Positions 7,655 through 16,284 are shown, counted from the stretch's first letter. The stretch is DNA of 37,288 nucleotides from Curvibacter sp. (GCA_019233055.1 JAFAMV010000043.1:1-37288); one strand, 5' to 3'. Notes: generated by a model not told the origin, from the sequence alone. Numbers and translations are program-made.

Positions 7655-9427
7655 TCAGTGTTCGGTGCCCAGGTAGGCGGCCCGGACCTTGGGGTTCTGC
7701 TGGATCTCGGCCGGCGTGCCCTGGGTCAGCAGGGTGCCGAACTCCATCACCACCAGGTGGTCGCAGACGTTCATCACCAGGTCCATGTCGTGTTCCACCA
7801 GCAGCAGGCTCACGCCCTCGGCCTGCAGCTGGCGCAGCACCGCGGCCAGCGCCTGCTTCTCCTGGTGGCGCAGGCCGGCGGCGGGTTCGTCGAGCAGCAG
7901 CAGCACCGGGTCGTTGCACAGGGCGCGGGCGATCTCCATGAGCCGCTGCGGGCCCATGGCCAGGTTGCCGGCGGGCTCGTGCAGGCAGTGGCCCATGCCG
8001 ATGCGCTCGAGCTGGCGTTGCGCCTCCTTGAACAGCTGGGCCTCCTCGGCCCGGTTGAGGCGCGCCATGGCGCTGAACACGCCCTTGCGGCCGCGCAGAT
8101 GGGCGCCCAGGGCCACGTTCTCGAGCACCGTCATGTCGGGGATCATCTTCACATGCTGGAAGGTGCGCGACAGGCCCAGGCGGGCGATCTCGCGCGAGCG
8201 CCGCCCGCCGACGGCCTGGCCGCAGAACAGCACCTGTCCCCGCGTCAGCGACAGCAGGCCGGAGATGAGGTTGAAGGTGGTCGACTTGCCGGCGCCATTC
8301 GGGCCGATGAGGCCGACGATCTGGCCGGCGCGGATCTGGAAGGCGATGTCGTTCACCGCCACCAGGCCGCCGAACTGTTTGCGGATGGCCTGCACGTCGA
8401 GCACCAGTTCGCCCCGGGCGGGCTTGTGCCGTTCGGCCAGCGGCGGGGCGGCCGACCAGTCGGCACGCCGGGGCGGCGCCGGGCGCAGCCGGGCCGCCAG
8501 GGACCACAGGCCTTCGGGCAGGTACTTGAGCATGAGCACCAGCACGATGCCGAAGACGATGATCTCGTAGCTGCCGCTGCTGCCCAGCCAGCGCGGCAGC
8601 CAGACCTGCAACTGGTCTTCGAGCAGCTTGGTGAGGAAGGCGCCGGTCAGCGCGCCCCAGATGTAGCCCACGCCGCCGACCACCGTCATGAACAGGTACT
8701 CGATGCCCATCTGCAGGCCGAAGGGCGAGGGGTTGACCGAGCGCTGGAAGTGGGCGAACAGCCAGCCCGACAGCGAGGCCAGCAGGGCCGCCAGCACAAA
8801 GATGACGATCTTGCTGCGCAGTGTGTCCACGCCCATGGCCTCGGCCATCTGGGTGCCCGTCTTGAGGGCGCGCATGGCGCGGCCGGGGCGCGAGTCGAGC
8901 AGCGCCAGCAGGGCGGCGGCGGCCAGACCCACCAGCAGCCAGGTGAGCACGAAGAAGCCCCGGCCCTGGCCCAGGTCGAAGCCCGCCAATTGCAGGCCCG
9001 GCACGCCGAGCAGGCCGTCGTACTTGCCCAGGGCCTCGAGGTTGCCCATCAGGTAGTACAGCGACAGGCCCCAGGCGATGGTGGCCAGCGGCAGGTAGTG
9101 GCCCGACATGCGCAGCGTGAGGCTGGCGATCAGCAGCGCCGACAGCGCGGTCAGGCCCAGGCCGATGAACAGCGTGAGCCAGGGCGACAGGCCGGTATGC
9201 AGCGTCAGCCAGGCGCTGCTGTAGGCGCCGATGCCGACGAAGGCCGCCTGGCCGAAGGAGGTCAGGCCGGCCACGCCGGTGAGCAGCACCAGGCCCAGGC
9301 CGGTCAGGCTGTACAGCCCGATGTAGTTGAGCTGGGTGATCCAGTAGTCGGGCAGCGGCAGCCAGGCCAGGGCGAGGATGGCGGCCGCGAGCAAGGGCCA
9401 GCGCAAGGCATGAAGAAAATTCGGCAT
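7655..9427 (-). CDS. Fused LivM permease - LivG ATPase
   Basis: A 590-residue fusion. Residues 1 to about 315 are a LivM-like permease with several membrane segments (GLTSFGQAAFVGIGAY, then YLFMTVVGGVGYIWGALTGA). After a Pro/Arg-rich linker, residues about 340-590 form a complete LivG ATPase with Walker A GPNGAGKSTT, a MGPQRLMEIARAL signature in place of the usual LSGGQ-type sequence, and Walker B LLLLDEPAAGL. I chose the ATG at 9427 because GAGGAA stands 8 nt before it; it begins one base after the livH stop codon, showing tight coupling. A start five codons earlier (9442) is possible. Permease-ATPase fusions of this kind are common in Burkholderiales as far as I recall. Confidence 0.92.
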   Translation of the reverse strand: MPNFLHALRWPLLAAAILALAWLPLPDYWITQLNYIGLYSLTGLGLVLLTGVAGLTSFGQAAFVGIGAYSSAWLTLHTGLSPWLTLFIGLGLTALSALLIASLTLRMSGHYLPLATIAWGLSLYYLMGNLEALGKYDGLLGVPGLQLAGFDLGQGRGFFVLTWLLVGLAAAALLALLDSRPGRAMRALKTGTQMAEAMGVDTLRSKIVIFVLAALLASLSGWLFAHFQRSVNPSPFGLQMGIEYLFMTVVGGVGYIWGALTGAFLTKLLEDQLQVWLPRWLGSSGSYEIIVFGIVLVLMLKYLPEGLWSLAARLRPAPPRRADWSAAPPLAERHKPARGELVLDVQAIRKQFGGLVAVNDIAFQIRAGQIVGLIGPNGAGKSTTFNLISGLLSLTRGQVLFCGQAVGGRRSREIARLGLSRTFQHVKMIPDMTVLENVALGAHLRGRKGVFSAMARLNRAEEAQLFKEAQRQLERIGMGHCLHEPAGNLAMGPQRLMEIARALCNDPVLLLLDEPAAGLRHQEKQALAAVLRQLQAEGVSLLLVEHDMDLVMNVCDHLVVMEFGTLLTQGTPAEIQQNPKVRAAYLGTEH

Positions 9428-9428
9428 C

Positions 9429-10469
9429 TCAGTGTTCCTCATCCGTGTGGCCGCTGCGCAGCGAGCGCCACAGCAGCAGGGGCAGGATCAGGGTGAAAAC
9501 AATCACTTCCTTGAAGGCGCTGGCCCAGAACGAGGCGAAGGCCTCGACCATGCCGACGAACAGCGCGCCGAGCAGGGCGCCGGGGTAGCTGGCCAGTCCG
9601 CCCATGACGGCGGCGACGAAGCCCTTGAGGCCGATCAGGAAACCCGAGTCGTAGAACAGGGTGGTGGTCGGGCCGATCAGCAGGCCCGCCAGGGCCCCGA
9701 TCAGGGCCGCCATCGCCAGGCTGGCCTGGCCGGCAACATGGGTCGGGATGCCCATGAGCCGCGCGCCCAGGCGGTTGACTGCGGTGGCGCGCAGGGCCTT
9801 GCCGTGCAGGCTGCGCTCGAAGAACAGCCACAGCAGCACGATCAGCGCCGCCGAGCTGAGCCAGATGATGAGCGACTGCCCGGTGAAGGCCAGCGAGCCC
9901 AGGCTCAGGTGCTCGTCCCAGAAGGGCGGATTGCGGAAGCCCTCGGCGCCGAAGAACATCAGGGCCAGGCCGGTCATGGCGAAATGCACGCCCACCGAGA
10001 CGATCAGCAGCACCAGGGGCGAGGCGTCCTGCAGCGACTGGAAGGCCACGCGGTAGATCAGGGGGCCGAAGGCGGTGACCAGGGCCAGGCTCAGCAGGGC
10101 CTGCACCGCCAGGCCGAACTGTTGCGGTGCGGCCCAGACGGTGAGGCCGGCGATCAGCGCCGGCAGCGCCAGGGTGCGCAGCGCCGCGCGCAGCGTGCGC
10201 AGGGCGCTGCGCTGGTGCTGCCAGGCGGCGGCGGCGTCCATCAGGGCCGCCAGGCCGGCCAGGATCAGCAGCAGCCAGACGGTGCCGGGCACGCGCCCGG
10301 CCTGGAGCATGGCCAGGCTGAGCGCGCCATAGGCCACGAACTCGCCCTGCGGGATGAAGATGATGCGGGTGACGGTGAACACCAGCACGGTGGCCAGGCC
10401 CAGCAGGGCATAGACGGCCCCGTTGCTCAGTCCGTCGAGCATCAGGATGCTGGCGATGGAGAAATCCAT
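9429..10469 (-). CDS. livH: LIV-type ABC transporter permease LivH, long form
   Basis: Inner-membrane permease of 346 residues. The N-terminus ([23 protein letters not shown]) and the later [27 protein letters not shown] segment are diagnostic of LivH. It is about 50 residues longer than the usual 290; the extra residues are around 80-150 and form an additional hydrophobic stretch. The ATG at 10469 was chosen over an upstream in-frame start because it gives the family N-terminus and has AAGAAG before it. It follows the binding-protein gene after 127 bp that include a strong hairpin. Confidence 0.92.
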   Translation of the reverse strand: MDFSIASILMLDGLSNGAVYALLGLATVLVFTVTRIIFIPQGEFVAYGALSLAMLQAGRVPGTVWLLLILAGLAALMDAAAAWQHQRSALRTLRAALRTLALPALIAGLTVWAAPQQFGLAVQALLSLALVTAFGPLIYRVAFQSLQDASPLVLLIVSVGVHFAMTGLALMFFGAEGFRNPPFWDEHLSLGSLAFTGQSLIIWLSSAALIVLLWLFFERSLHGKALRATAVNRLGARLMGIPTHVAGQASLAMAALIGALAGLLIGPTTTLFYDSGFLIGLKGFVAAVMGGLASYPGALLGALFVGMVEAFASFWASAFKEVIVFTLILPLLLWRSLRSGHTDEEH

Positions 10470-10528
10470 GGGGTGCTTCTTTGTGATTTCAGGGATCGAT
10501 GACGGCGGGGCAGGCAAAGCGCTGCCCA

Positions 10529-10548
10529 CGCCCGGCAGGGGCCGGGCG
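10529..10548 (-). other. Intercistronic hairpin between livK-like and livH
   Basis: Perfect 8-bp stem (CGCCCGGC / GCCGGGCG) with a 4-nt loop, 48 nt after the binding-protein stop codon and 60 nt before livH. No run of T follows, so it is unlikely to be a full terminator. It would suit 3'-end protection or partial termination, giving more binding protein than permease. Confidence 0.6.
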
Positions 10549-10596
10549 CAAAAGGGGGGATCAGGGGGAGCGGCGCGGATGCCGCCGGGTTGGGGC

Positions 10597-11730
10597 CTAC
10601 TCGACCTTCCAGTCGCCGTTGACGACCTTCACGATCACACCGGTCTCATTGGTGTAGCCCCAGTGGTCTTCCTTGGTCCAGTTCATGATGCCGTGCGCGA
10701 ACAGGGTGCGGCCCATGGTCTCGAAGGCATCGCGCAGGCCGGTGCGGAACTCCTGGGTGCCGGGCTGGCCCTTCTTCAGGGCCAGCGGGACGGCCTTCTG
10801 CAGCGCCACGATGGCGTCATAGGCATGGCCGGCGAACTGGTTGCGCGAACCGGGGCCGTACACCTTCTCGTACTGGGTCACGAAGGCCAGTGCCTGCTGC
10901 TTCGAGGGGTGGCTGTCGGGCAGCTGCTCGGGCGCGATGACCGGGCCCGAGACCACGAAGGAGCCTTCGACATCCTTGCCGCCGACCCGCATCAGATCGC
11001 GCGTGGCCGCCGCATGGGTCTGGTAGATCCGGCCCTTGAAGCCGCGCTCGACCATCGCCTTGTGCGGCATGGCCGCACCGCTGCCCGAGGCGACGATGAG
11101 CACCGCATCGGGATTGGCCGAGGTGATCTTCAGGGCCTGGCCGGTGACGCTGGTGTCGGTGCGGGCGAAGCGTTCGGTGGCGATCAGCTTGATGCCGGCC
11201 TTCTCGGCGATCGGGGTGAAGTCCTTCAGCCAGCCCTCGCCGTAGGCGTCGCTGTAGCCCAGGAAGGCGACGGTCTTGATGCCCTGTTTCTTCATGTGCT
11301 CGACCACCGCGTGCGACATCACCACGTTCGATTGCGGCAGGCGGAAGCTCCAGGCGTCCTGGCCGGGCGGCAGCTGGGCCGGCGTGGCCAGCAACTGCGG
11401 GGTCTTGCTTTCCATGGCCACGCCGGCCATGGCGATGCCCACCGGGGTGGCGGCCGAGCCCAGGATCACGTCGACCTTGTCTTCGGTGACGAAGCGGCGC
11501 GCATTCTTCACGCCGGCGGTGGGGTCGGTGGCATCGTCGAGCACGATGACCTTGAGCTTCTCGCCCGCGATCTCCTGCGGCCAGAGCTTGATCTCGTTGG
11601 CCATCGGAATGCCCAGGCCCGAGGCCGGACCGGTCAGCGGCAGGCTGACGCCGATGGTGATGTCGGCCAGCGCGGCACCGCTGGCGAACAGCGCCAGGGC
11701 GGCGCCGAGGATGGATTTGCGAAAGCTCAT
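10597..11730 (-). CDS. LIV-type periplasmic binding protein
   Basis: Secreted solute-binding protein of 377 residues, type I periplasmic fold. A signal peptide covers about residues 1-22 ([22 protein letters not shown]), followed by the family start [17 protein letters not shown]. Mature-domain motifs such as [15 protein letters not shown] and the GHAYDAI segment near the C-terminus fit the LivK-like family. The start at 11730 is fixed by the signal peptide and a strong AGGAGA ribosome site. It sits 55 bp after the dehydrogenase gene, inside the feruloyl-CoA synthase operon, so the ligand is probably a hydroxycinnamate or related aromatic acid and not an amino acid; that is inference from context. 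Confidence 0.92.
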   Translation of the reverse strand: MSFRKSILGAALALFASGAALADITIGVSLPLTGPASGLGIPMANEIKLWPQEIAGEKLKVIVLDDATDPTAGVKNARRFVTEDKVDVILGSAATPVGIAMAGVAMESKTPQLLATPAQLPPGQDAWSFRLPQSNVVMSHAVVEHMKKQGIKTVAFLGYSDAYGEGWLKDFTPIAEKAGIKLIATERFARTDTSVTGQALKITSANPDAVLIVASGSGAAMPHKAMVERGFKGRIYQTHAAATRDLMRVGGKDVEGSFVVSGPVIAPEQLPDSHPSKQQALAFVTQYEKVYGPGSRNQFAGHAYDAIVALQKAVPLALKKGQPGTQEFRTGLRDAFETMGRTLFAHGIMNWTKEDHWGYTNETGVIVKVVNGDWKVE

Positions 11731-11785
11731 GTCTGTCTCCTGGGTGGTTGTCGCGGGGCTCTTGGAAAACGGGCCGATGGGGTGT

Positions 11786-12550
11786 TCAGCGCGGCGCCAT
11801 GCGCAGTGCGCCATCGAGGCGGATCACCTCGCCGTTGAGGTGCACGTTGCCGACGATGTGGCAGGCCAGGCGGGCGAATTCCTCGGGCTTGCCCAGGCGC
11901 GGCGGGAACGGGATGGACGCCGCCAGCGACTGCTGCACCGGTTCGGGCAGCTCTTTCATCAGCGGGGTGGCGAAGAGGCCGGGCGCCACGGTGCAGACGC
12001 GGATGCCGTGCTGGGCCAGGTCGCGGGCCATCGGCAGGGTCATGCCCACCAGGCCGCCCTTGGAGGCGCTGTAGGCCTGCTGGCCGACCTGGCCGTCAAA
12101 GGCGGCGACCGAGGCGGTGAACATCATCACGCCGCGCTCGCCATCTTCCAGCGGGGCCAGGCGTGCGCATTCGGCGGCGAACAGGCGGCTGACGTTGTAG
12201 CTGCCGATCAGGTTCACGCCGACCACGCGGCTGAAGTCCTCCAGCGGGGCGGCGCTGCCGTCCTTTTGCACCACGCGCTTGGCGCTGCCGATGCCCGCCA
12301 CGTTCATCAGGATGCGCGCCGGTCCATGGGCGGCGGCAGCCTTGGCCAGCGCGGCCTGCACGCTGTCGGTGTCGGTGATGTTGCACACGCAGGCGATGCC
12401 GCCGATCTCGGCGGCCACGCGTTCGGCCTGGGCCGCATGGAGGTCGAGCACCGCGACCCGGGCGCCGAGGCGGGCCAGTTCACGGGCGGTGGCCTCGCCG
12501 AGGCCGGAGGCGCCGCCGGTGACGAGCGCGGCTTGTCCTTCGATGTTCAT
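11786..12550 (-). CDS. Short-chain dehydrogenase, 3-hydroxyacyl-CoA dehydrogenase type II-like
   Basis: NAD-dependent SDR of 254 residues. It shows the cofactor motif TGGASGLG (11-18), Asp36 at the end of strand 2 (NAD preference), NVAG (83-86) and the catalytic set S147, Y160, K164 (YSASKGG). The sequence, including MMFTASVAAFDGQVGQQAY and APGLFATPLM, is like the HSD17B10/type II 3-hydroxyacyl-CoA dehydrogenases. It begins 2 bp after the feruloyl-CoA synthase stop, with an AAGGAAA ribosome site. In the pathway it would oxidise the 3-hydroxy-3-arylpropionyl-CoA made by the hydratase to the beta-keto ester. Confidence 0.92.
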   Translation of the reverse strand: MNIEGQAALVTGGASGLGEATARELARLGARVAVLDLHAAQAERVAAEIGGIACVCNITDTDSVQAALAKAAAAHGPARILMNVAGIGSAKRVVQKDGSAAPLEDFSRVVGVNLIGSYNVSRLFAAECARLAPLEDGERGVMMFTASVAAFDGQVGQQAYSASKGGLVGMTLPMARDLAQHGIRVCTVAPGLFATPLMKELPEPVQQSLAASIPFPPRLGKPEEFARLACHIVGNVHLNGEVIRLDGALRMAPR

Positions 12551-12552
12551 GG

Positions 12553-14448
12553 TCAGTTTCCTTGCGGTTGGAGGGTGTGGGGCAGGGTGTCGGCGTGCAG
12601 GGCCTGGACCAGGTCGTCGCGGTGCTTGAGCACCGCACGCTGGTTGATCGAGCCCTTGTCGGTCACTTCGCCCTTGTCGATCGAGGGCGGCACGGCCAGC
12701 AGGGCGGCGCGTGCGATGCGGTTGGCGCTGCCGGTGGCGTGGCGCGCCAGCTCGTCGAGCGTCCGCTGGAAATGGCCCAGCACCGGTGTGCTCTGCAGCA
12801 CCTCGGCCCAGGGGGTGTCGGCGGGCAGGCCGCTCAGGGCCCGGCAGGCCTGGGTGGGGAAGATCAGGGCGCCGACTTCCTTGAGGTTCAGGCCGGTCAA
12901 CACCACATCCTGCACATAGGGAGCGCCGGCGGCGATGACCTTGGCGCGCAGCGGGCCGACGCTGACGAAGGTGCCGGTGGCGAGCTTGAAGTCCTCGGCG
13001 ATGCGGCCGTCGAAGCGCAGGCCCTGGTGGATGTCCTCGGCATCGATCCAGGCCACGGCGTCGCCGCTGCAGAAGAAGCCTTCCTCGTCGTAGTGCGCCG
13101 CCGTCTCGGTGGGGGAACGCCAATAGCCCGGCGTGATGTTGGGGCCCCGGTAGCGGACCTCGGTCTTGCCGTCCATGTCGACCAGCTTGAGCTCCATGCC
13201 GGCGGTGGGCAGACCCAGGTCACCCGACTTCACCCGGGGGCTGGTGATGTAGAGCGCGAAGGGGCCCGACTCGGTCATGCCCAGGCCGGTGCCCATGACG
13301 ATGCGCTCGCCGATCTCGGCCTCCTGCACCGTGTGCAGGTCGTCCCACACCGGCTGGGCCAGGGCGGCGCCGGCATAGAAGAACAGGCGCACCCGCGACA
13401 GCAGGGTGCGGCGCAGTGGCACGTCGGTCTTCATGGCCTGGGCGATGGCCTCGAAGCCGGTGGGCACATTGAAGTAGACCGTGGGTGCGATCTCGCGCAG
13501 GTTGCGCAGGGTCTCGCCGATCAAGGCCGGGGTCGGCTTGCCCTCGTCGATGTAGAGGGTGCCGCCGTTGTAGATCGTCAGGCCGACGTTGTGGTTGCCG
13601 CCGAAGGTGTGGTTCCAGGGCAGCCAGTCGATCAGCACCGGTGGCTGTCCGGGGTCGGCCAGCACCGGCATCGATTCGCGCATCTGCTGCTGGTTGGCGC
13701 ACCACATGCGGTGGGTGTTGATGACCGCCTTGGGCAGCTTGGTCGAACCCGAGGTGAACAGGAACTTGGTGAGGGTGTCGGGCGTGATGGCCTGCATCGC
13801 CCGGTCCACCGCGTCGGTGTCGGGGGTGGCCAGCAGGTCGGCCCAGGCGGTGTGGGCGCGACCTTCGACTTCGCCCTGGGCCAGCACCACTTCGACGCCC
13901 TCGGGCACCGCCGCCGCGATGGCGCGGCCGAAGCGTGCACCGTCGGTGGCGAAGACCAGGCCCGGCGTCAGGGTGCGCAGCACATGGCGCAGCTTGTCAT
14001 AGTCCTGGCTGATGGTCGAATAGGCCGGCGAGACCGGGCAGTGGGGCACCCCTGCGAGCAGGCAGCCCAGGGCCAGCAGCGCGTGCTCCAGGCTGTTTTC
14101 GCTGAGGATCAGCACCGGGTGGTCGGCGCTGAGGCGGCGGTCGATCAGCGCCTGGGCCAGACGGCGGGCCTGCGCCAGGGCTTCGCGGTAGCTGATGTGC
14201 CGCCAGTCACCGAGGCCGCCACCGGCCAGGCGCTCGCGCTGGGCCATGAAGCTGCGCTCGGGGGCCACGGTGGCCCAATGCAGCAGCCGGTCGGTCATGC
14301 GCGCGGCGTAGTCGCCGAGCGCCCGTTCGGCCTTCAGGTAGCGCGTGCCGTTCGGGCCGTCGCGCAGTTCGGCCCGGGTCACGCCAAAGGCGAGCGGGCG
14401 GTAGCGGGGGGCAGCGGGCGCTGCCGGCTGGGTGCTTGTCTCGTTCAT
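12553..14448 (-). CDS. fcs: Feruloyl-CoA synthase
   Basis: Adenylate-forming acyl-CoA ligase of 631 residues that activates ferulate, coumarate or related acids with ATP and CoA. Core motifs: P-loop TSGSTKLPK (232-240), GTGLGMTESGP (A5), YRGPNITPGYW, FCSGDAV (A7), FDGRIAEDFKLATGTFVSV (hinge) and the C-terminal DKGSINQRAVL segment. The 'EDFKLATGT' and 'DKGSINQRAVL' forms, and the length near 620, are typical of feruloyl-CoA synthases rather than general fatty-acid ligases. It is 45 bp after the hydratase gene and 2 bp before the SDR gene, so all three are translated together. Confidence 0.94.
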   Translation of the reverse strand: MNETSTQPAAPAAPRYRPLAFGVTRAELRDGPNGTRYLKAERALGDYAARMTDRLLHWATVAPERSFMAQRERLAGGGLGDWRHISYREALAQARRLAQALIDRRLSADHPVLILSENSLEHALLALGCLLAGVPHCPVSPAYSTISQDYDKLRHVLRTLTPGLVFATDGARFGRAIAAAVPEGVEVVLAQGEVEGRAHTAWADLLATPDTDAVDRAMQAITPDTLTKFLFTSGSTKLPKAVINTHRMWCANQQQMRESMPVLADPGQPPVLIDWLPWNHTFGGNHNVGLTIYNGGTLYIDEGKPTPALIGETLRNLREIAPTVYFNVPTGFEAIAQAMKTDVPLRRTLLSRVRLFFYAGAALAQPVWDDLHTVQEAEIGERIVMGTGLGMTESGPFALYITSPRVKSGDLGLPTAGMELKLVDMDGKTEVRYRGPNITPGYWRSPTETAAHYDEEGFFCSGDAVAWIDAEDIHQGLRFDGRIAEDFKLATGTFVSVGPLRAKVIAAGAPYVQDVVLTGLNLKEVGALIFPTQACRALSGLPADTPWAEVLQSTPVLGHFQRTLDELARHATGSANRIARAALLAVPPSIDKGEVTDKGSINQRAVLKHRDDLVQALHADTLPHTLQPQGN

Positions 14449-14493
14449 TTTTTCTTCGGCGGCTGGTGGGACGACGGGGCGGTCGGGGCGCGA

Positions 14494-15282
14494 TCAGTCC
14501 TTGCTGACCTTGTTGGCGCGACCTTCAAGGAAGGCGGTCACCCGCGCCTTGGCCTCGGGGGCGCTCTGGGCGATGGCGGCCATCAGGGCCTCGGTGAAGA
14601 AGCCCTGGTCGGCCGGCTGCTCGGCGATGCGCGGCAGGGCGTGCATGAGGGCGTAGTTGGTCAGCGGTGCGTTGCCGGCGACACGGTGTGCCAGCTCCAG
14701 CGCCTTGTCGAAGGCGGTGCCCGCCGGCACCAGGTACTGGGCCAGGCCGATGCGCTCGCCGTCGACCGCGTTGTAGACCCGGCCGGTCAGCATCATGTCG
14801 GTCATGCGGGCCGCGCCGATCAGCTTGGGGATGCGCACCGAGCCGCCGCCGCCCACGAAGATGCCGCGCGAGCCTTCGGGCAGGGCGTAGAAGGTGGTGT
14901 CGTCGGCCACACGGATGTGGCAGGCACTGGCCAGCTCGAGGCCGCCGCCGACCACCGCGCCGTGCAATGCGGCGATCACCGGCACCGGCCCATGCTGCAC
15001 ATGCTCCAGCGCGGCGTGCCACATGCGCGAGTGGTGCAGGCCCTGGCCGGCATCGCGTTCCTGCAGCTCGCTGAGGTCCAGGCCGGCACAGAAGTGCGGG
15101 CCTTCGCCATCGATCACCGCGGCGCGGGTGCTGGCGGGCAGGTTCTCGAAGGCATCGCGCAGGGCCAGGATCAGGCCGTCGCTGAGCGCGTTGCGCTTGG
15201 CGGCGCGGGTCAGTCGGATGACGGCCACTTGCTGTTGCTCGCCATGGAATTCAAGATGCAGGTCGGTAGAGGGCTGGGTCAT
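14494..15282 (-). CDS. Enoyl-CoA hydratase (crotonase family)
   Basis: Crotonase-fold enzyme of 262 residues and first gene of the leftward operon. The oxyanion-hole segment HFCAGLDL (63-70) and the GGGLELA segment are present. Both catalytic glutamates of true hydratases are kept with their usual 20-residue spacing: E116 (GGLELA) and E136 (ALPEGSRG), matching E144 and E164 of rat enoyl-CoA hydratase. Hydroxycinnamoyl-CoA hydratase-lyases (Ech/HCHL) lack the first of these as I recall, so this enzyme should only add water and leave the 3-hydroxyacyl-CoA for the SDR. The start is ATG at 15282, with a weak GGAA site, about 17 nt from the predicted transcription start. Confidence 0.92.
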   Translation of the reverse strand: MTQPSTDLHLEFHGEQQQVAVIRLTRAAKRNALSDGLILALRDAFENLPASTRAAVIDGEGPHFCAGLDLSELQERDAGQGLHHSRMWHAALEHVQHGPVPVIAALHGAVVGGGLELASACHIRVADDTTFYALPEGSRGIFVGGGGSVRIPKLIGAARMTDMMLTGRVYNAVDGERIGLAQYLVPAGTAFDKALELAHRVAGNAPLTNYALMHALPRIAEQPADQGFFTEALMAAIAQSAPEAKARVTAFLEGRANKVSKD

Positions 15283-15297
15283 GATCGGGTTCCGTTG

Positions 15298-15326
15298 TTG
15301 CGCTGATTATGGTTATGAAACATAAT
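15298..15326 (+). promoter_or_regulatory. Possible promoter of the amidohydrolase gene
   Basis: TTGCGC (-35, 3 of 6) and CATAAT (-10, 5 of 6) with a 17-bp spacer point rightward. The -10 is the right half of the palindrome. The -35 is weak, so this is less certain than the opposing promoter. Confidence 0.4.
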
Positions 15327-15327
15327 C
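15305..15327. promoter_or_regulatory. Palindromic operator in the divergent promoter region
   Basis: Perfect inverted repeat GATTATG - 9 nt - CATAATC, A/T-rich in a GC-rich genome, with an inner TTATG-AAA-CATAA repeat. It overlaps the predicted -10 boxes of both divergent promoters, so one bound dimer could shut off both sides. Size and symmetry suit a MarR-family repressor, the type that controls many hydroxycinnamate operons (CouR, FerR). No regulator gene is adjacent. Confidence 0.65.
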
Positions 15328-15334
15328 AAATCAA
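15306..15334 (-). promoter_or_regulatory. Sigma-70-type promoter of the hydroxycinnamate operon
   Basis: On the minus strand, TTGATT (-35, 4 of 6 consensus) and CATAAT (-10, 5 of 6) are separated by exactly 17 bp. Transcription would start near 15299, about 17 nt before the hydratase ATG. The palindrome covers the spacer and the -10. Confidence 0.6.
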
Positions 15335-15397
15335 GGAATGCGGACCGTTCGCTGATCGGTACTTACCCTTGGTTCAACCCCCACGAAGGAGACTTGC

Positions 15398-16273
15398 ATG
15401 GATCACAAGAACCTGATTGCCATCGACATCCACACCCACGCCGAAGTGAGCTGCTGGAACCCTTTTGACAACTACGGCGAGGAATACGACCGTGCCGCCG
15501 ACAAGTACTTCGGCAGCAACCGGCGCCCGACGATTGCGGAGACCGTGGCCTATTACCGCGAGCGCAAGATCGGCCTGGTGATGTTCACCGTGGACAGCGA
15601 GTCCAAGCTGGGCCGCAAGCGGGTGCCCAATGAAGAGATCGCCGAGGCCGCCAAGGCCAACAGCGACATGATGATGGCCTTCGGCAGCATCGACCCGCAC
15701 AAGGGCAAGATGGGCGCGCGCGAGGCCGAGAAGCTGATCACCGAGCACGGCATCAAGGGCTTCAAGTTCCACCCCACCGTGCAGGGCTACCACCCCTACG
15801 ACCGGATGGCCTGGCCGATCTACGAGGTGATCGACCACTACAAGCTGCCGGCGATTTTCCACACCGGCCACAGCGGCATCGGCAGCGGCATGCGTTGCGG
15901 CGGCGGCCTGCGCCTGGAGTACAGCAACCCGATGCACCTCGATGACGTGGCGATCGATTTCCCCGACATGCAGATCGTCATGGCCCATCCGAGCTTCCCC
16001 TGGCAGGACGAGGCACTGTCGGTGGCCACGCACAAGCCCAATGTCTGGATCGACCTGTCGGGCTGGAGCCCCAAGTACTTTCCGAAGCAGCTGATCCAGT
16101 ACGCCAACAGCCTGCTGAAGGACCGCATCCTGTTCGGCAGCGACTACCCCCTGATCACGCCCGAGCGCTGGATGAAGGACTTCGAGGTCGCCGGCTTCAA
16201 GCCCGAGGTCATGCCCGGCATCCTCAAGGACAACGCGGTGCGTCTGCTGGGGCTGGACCGGCCTGCAGCATAA
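15398..16273 (+). CDS. Amidohydrolase-family metal-dependent hydrolase (Amidohydro_2)
   Basis: TIM-barrel metalloenzyme of 291 residues. Putative metal and catalytic residues are visible: H12 and H14 (DIHTHAE), H125 (FKFHPTVQG), H155 and H158 (FHTGHSG), H197 (MAHPSFPW) and D249 (FGSDYP). No signal peptide. AAGGAGA before ATG is a strong ribosome site. It is transcribed away from the feruloyl-CoA synthase operon and shares its operator. Amidohydro_2 members include decarboxylases, hydratases and C-C hydrolases. I recall that amidohydrolase-like proteins also sit in other beta-oxidative hydroxycinnamate clusters (for example Agrobacterium fabrum). Since no thiolase is present, cleavage of the beta-keto acyl-CoA is a plausible but unproven role; a decarboxylase or lactonase is the alternative. 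Confidence 0.9.
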   Translation: MDHKNLIAIDIHTHAEVSCWNPFDNYGEEYDRAADKYFGSNRRPTIAETVAYYRERKIGLVMFTVDSESKLGRKRVPNEEIAEAAKANSDMMMAFGSIDPHKGKMGAREAEKLITEHGIKGFKFHPTVQGYHPYDRMAWPIYEVIDHYKLPAIFHTGHSGIGSGMRCGGGLRLEYSNPMHLDDVAIDFPDMQIVMAHPSFPWQDEALSVATHKPNVWIDLSGWSPKYFPKQLIQYANSLLKDRILFGSDYPLITPERWMKDFEVAGFKPEVMPGILKDNAVRLLGLDRPAA

Positions 16274-16284
16274 GAAATTCTTAT
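16270..16284. other. A/T-rich palindrome at the end of the amidohydrolase gene
   Basis: ATAAGAA-A-TTCTTAT, perfect 7-bp arms with one central base, includes the amidohydrolase stop codon and is followed by TTT. It could be a short terminator-like hairpin or a protein site. The stem is A/T-rich and short, so neither is secure. Confidence 0.35.

Noticed and set aside
6848..9496. Long plus-strand frame opposite the Liv genes
   Set aside because: Antisense shadow of livF and the livM-livG fusion; translation is repetitive and without motifs.
14494..15282. Naming the crotonase a hydroxycinnamoyl-CoA hydratase-lyase (ech/HCHL) because of the adjacent fcs
   Set aside because: Both hydratase glutamates are present, and an SDR for the next step is in the operon.
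12562..15306. Long plus-strand frame (over 900 codons) opposite feruloyl-CoA synthase and the hydratase
   Set aside because: Antisense shadow; the minus-strand proteins have complete family motifs.
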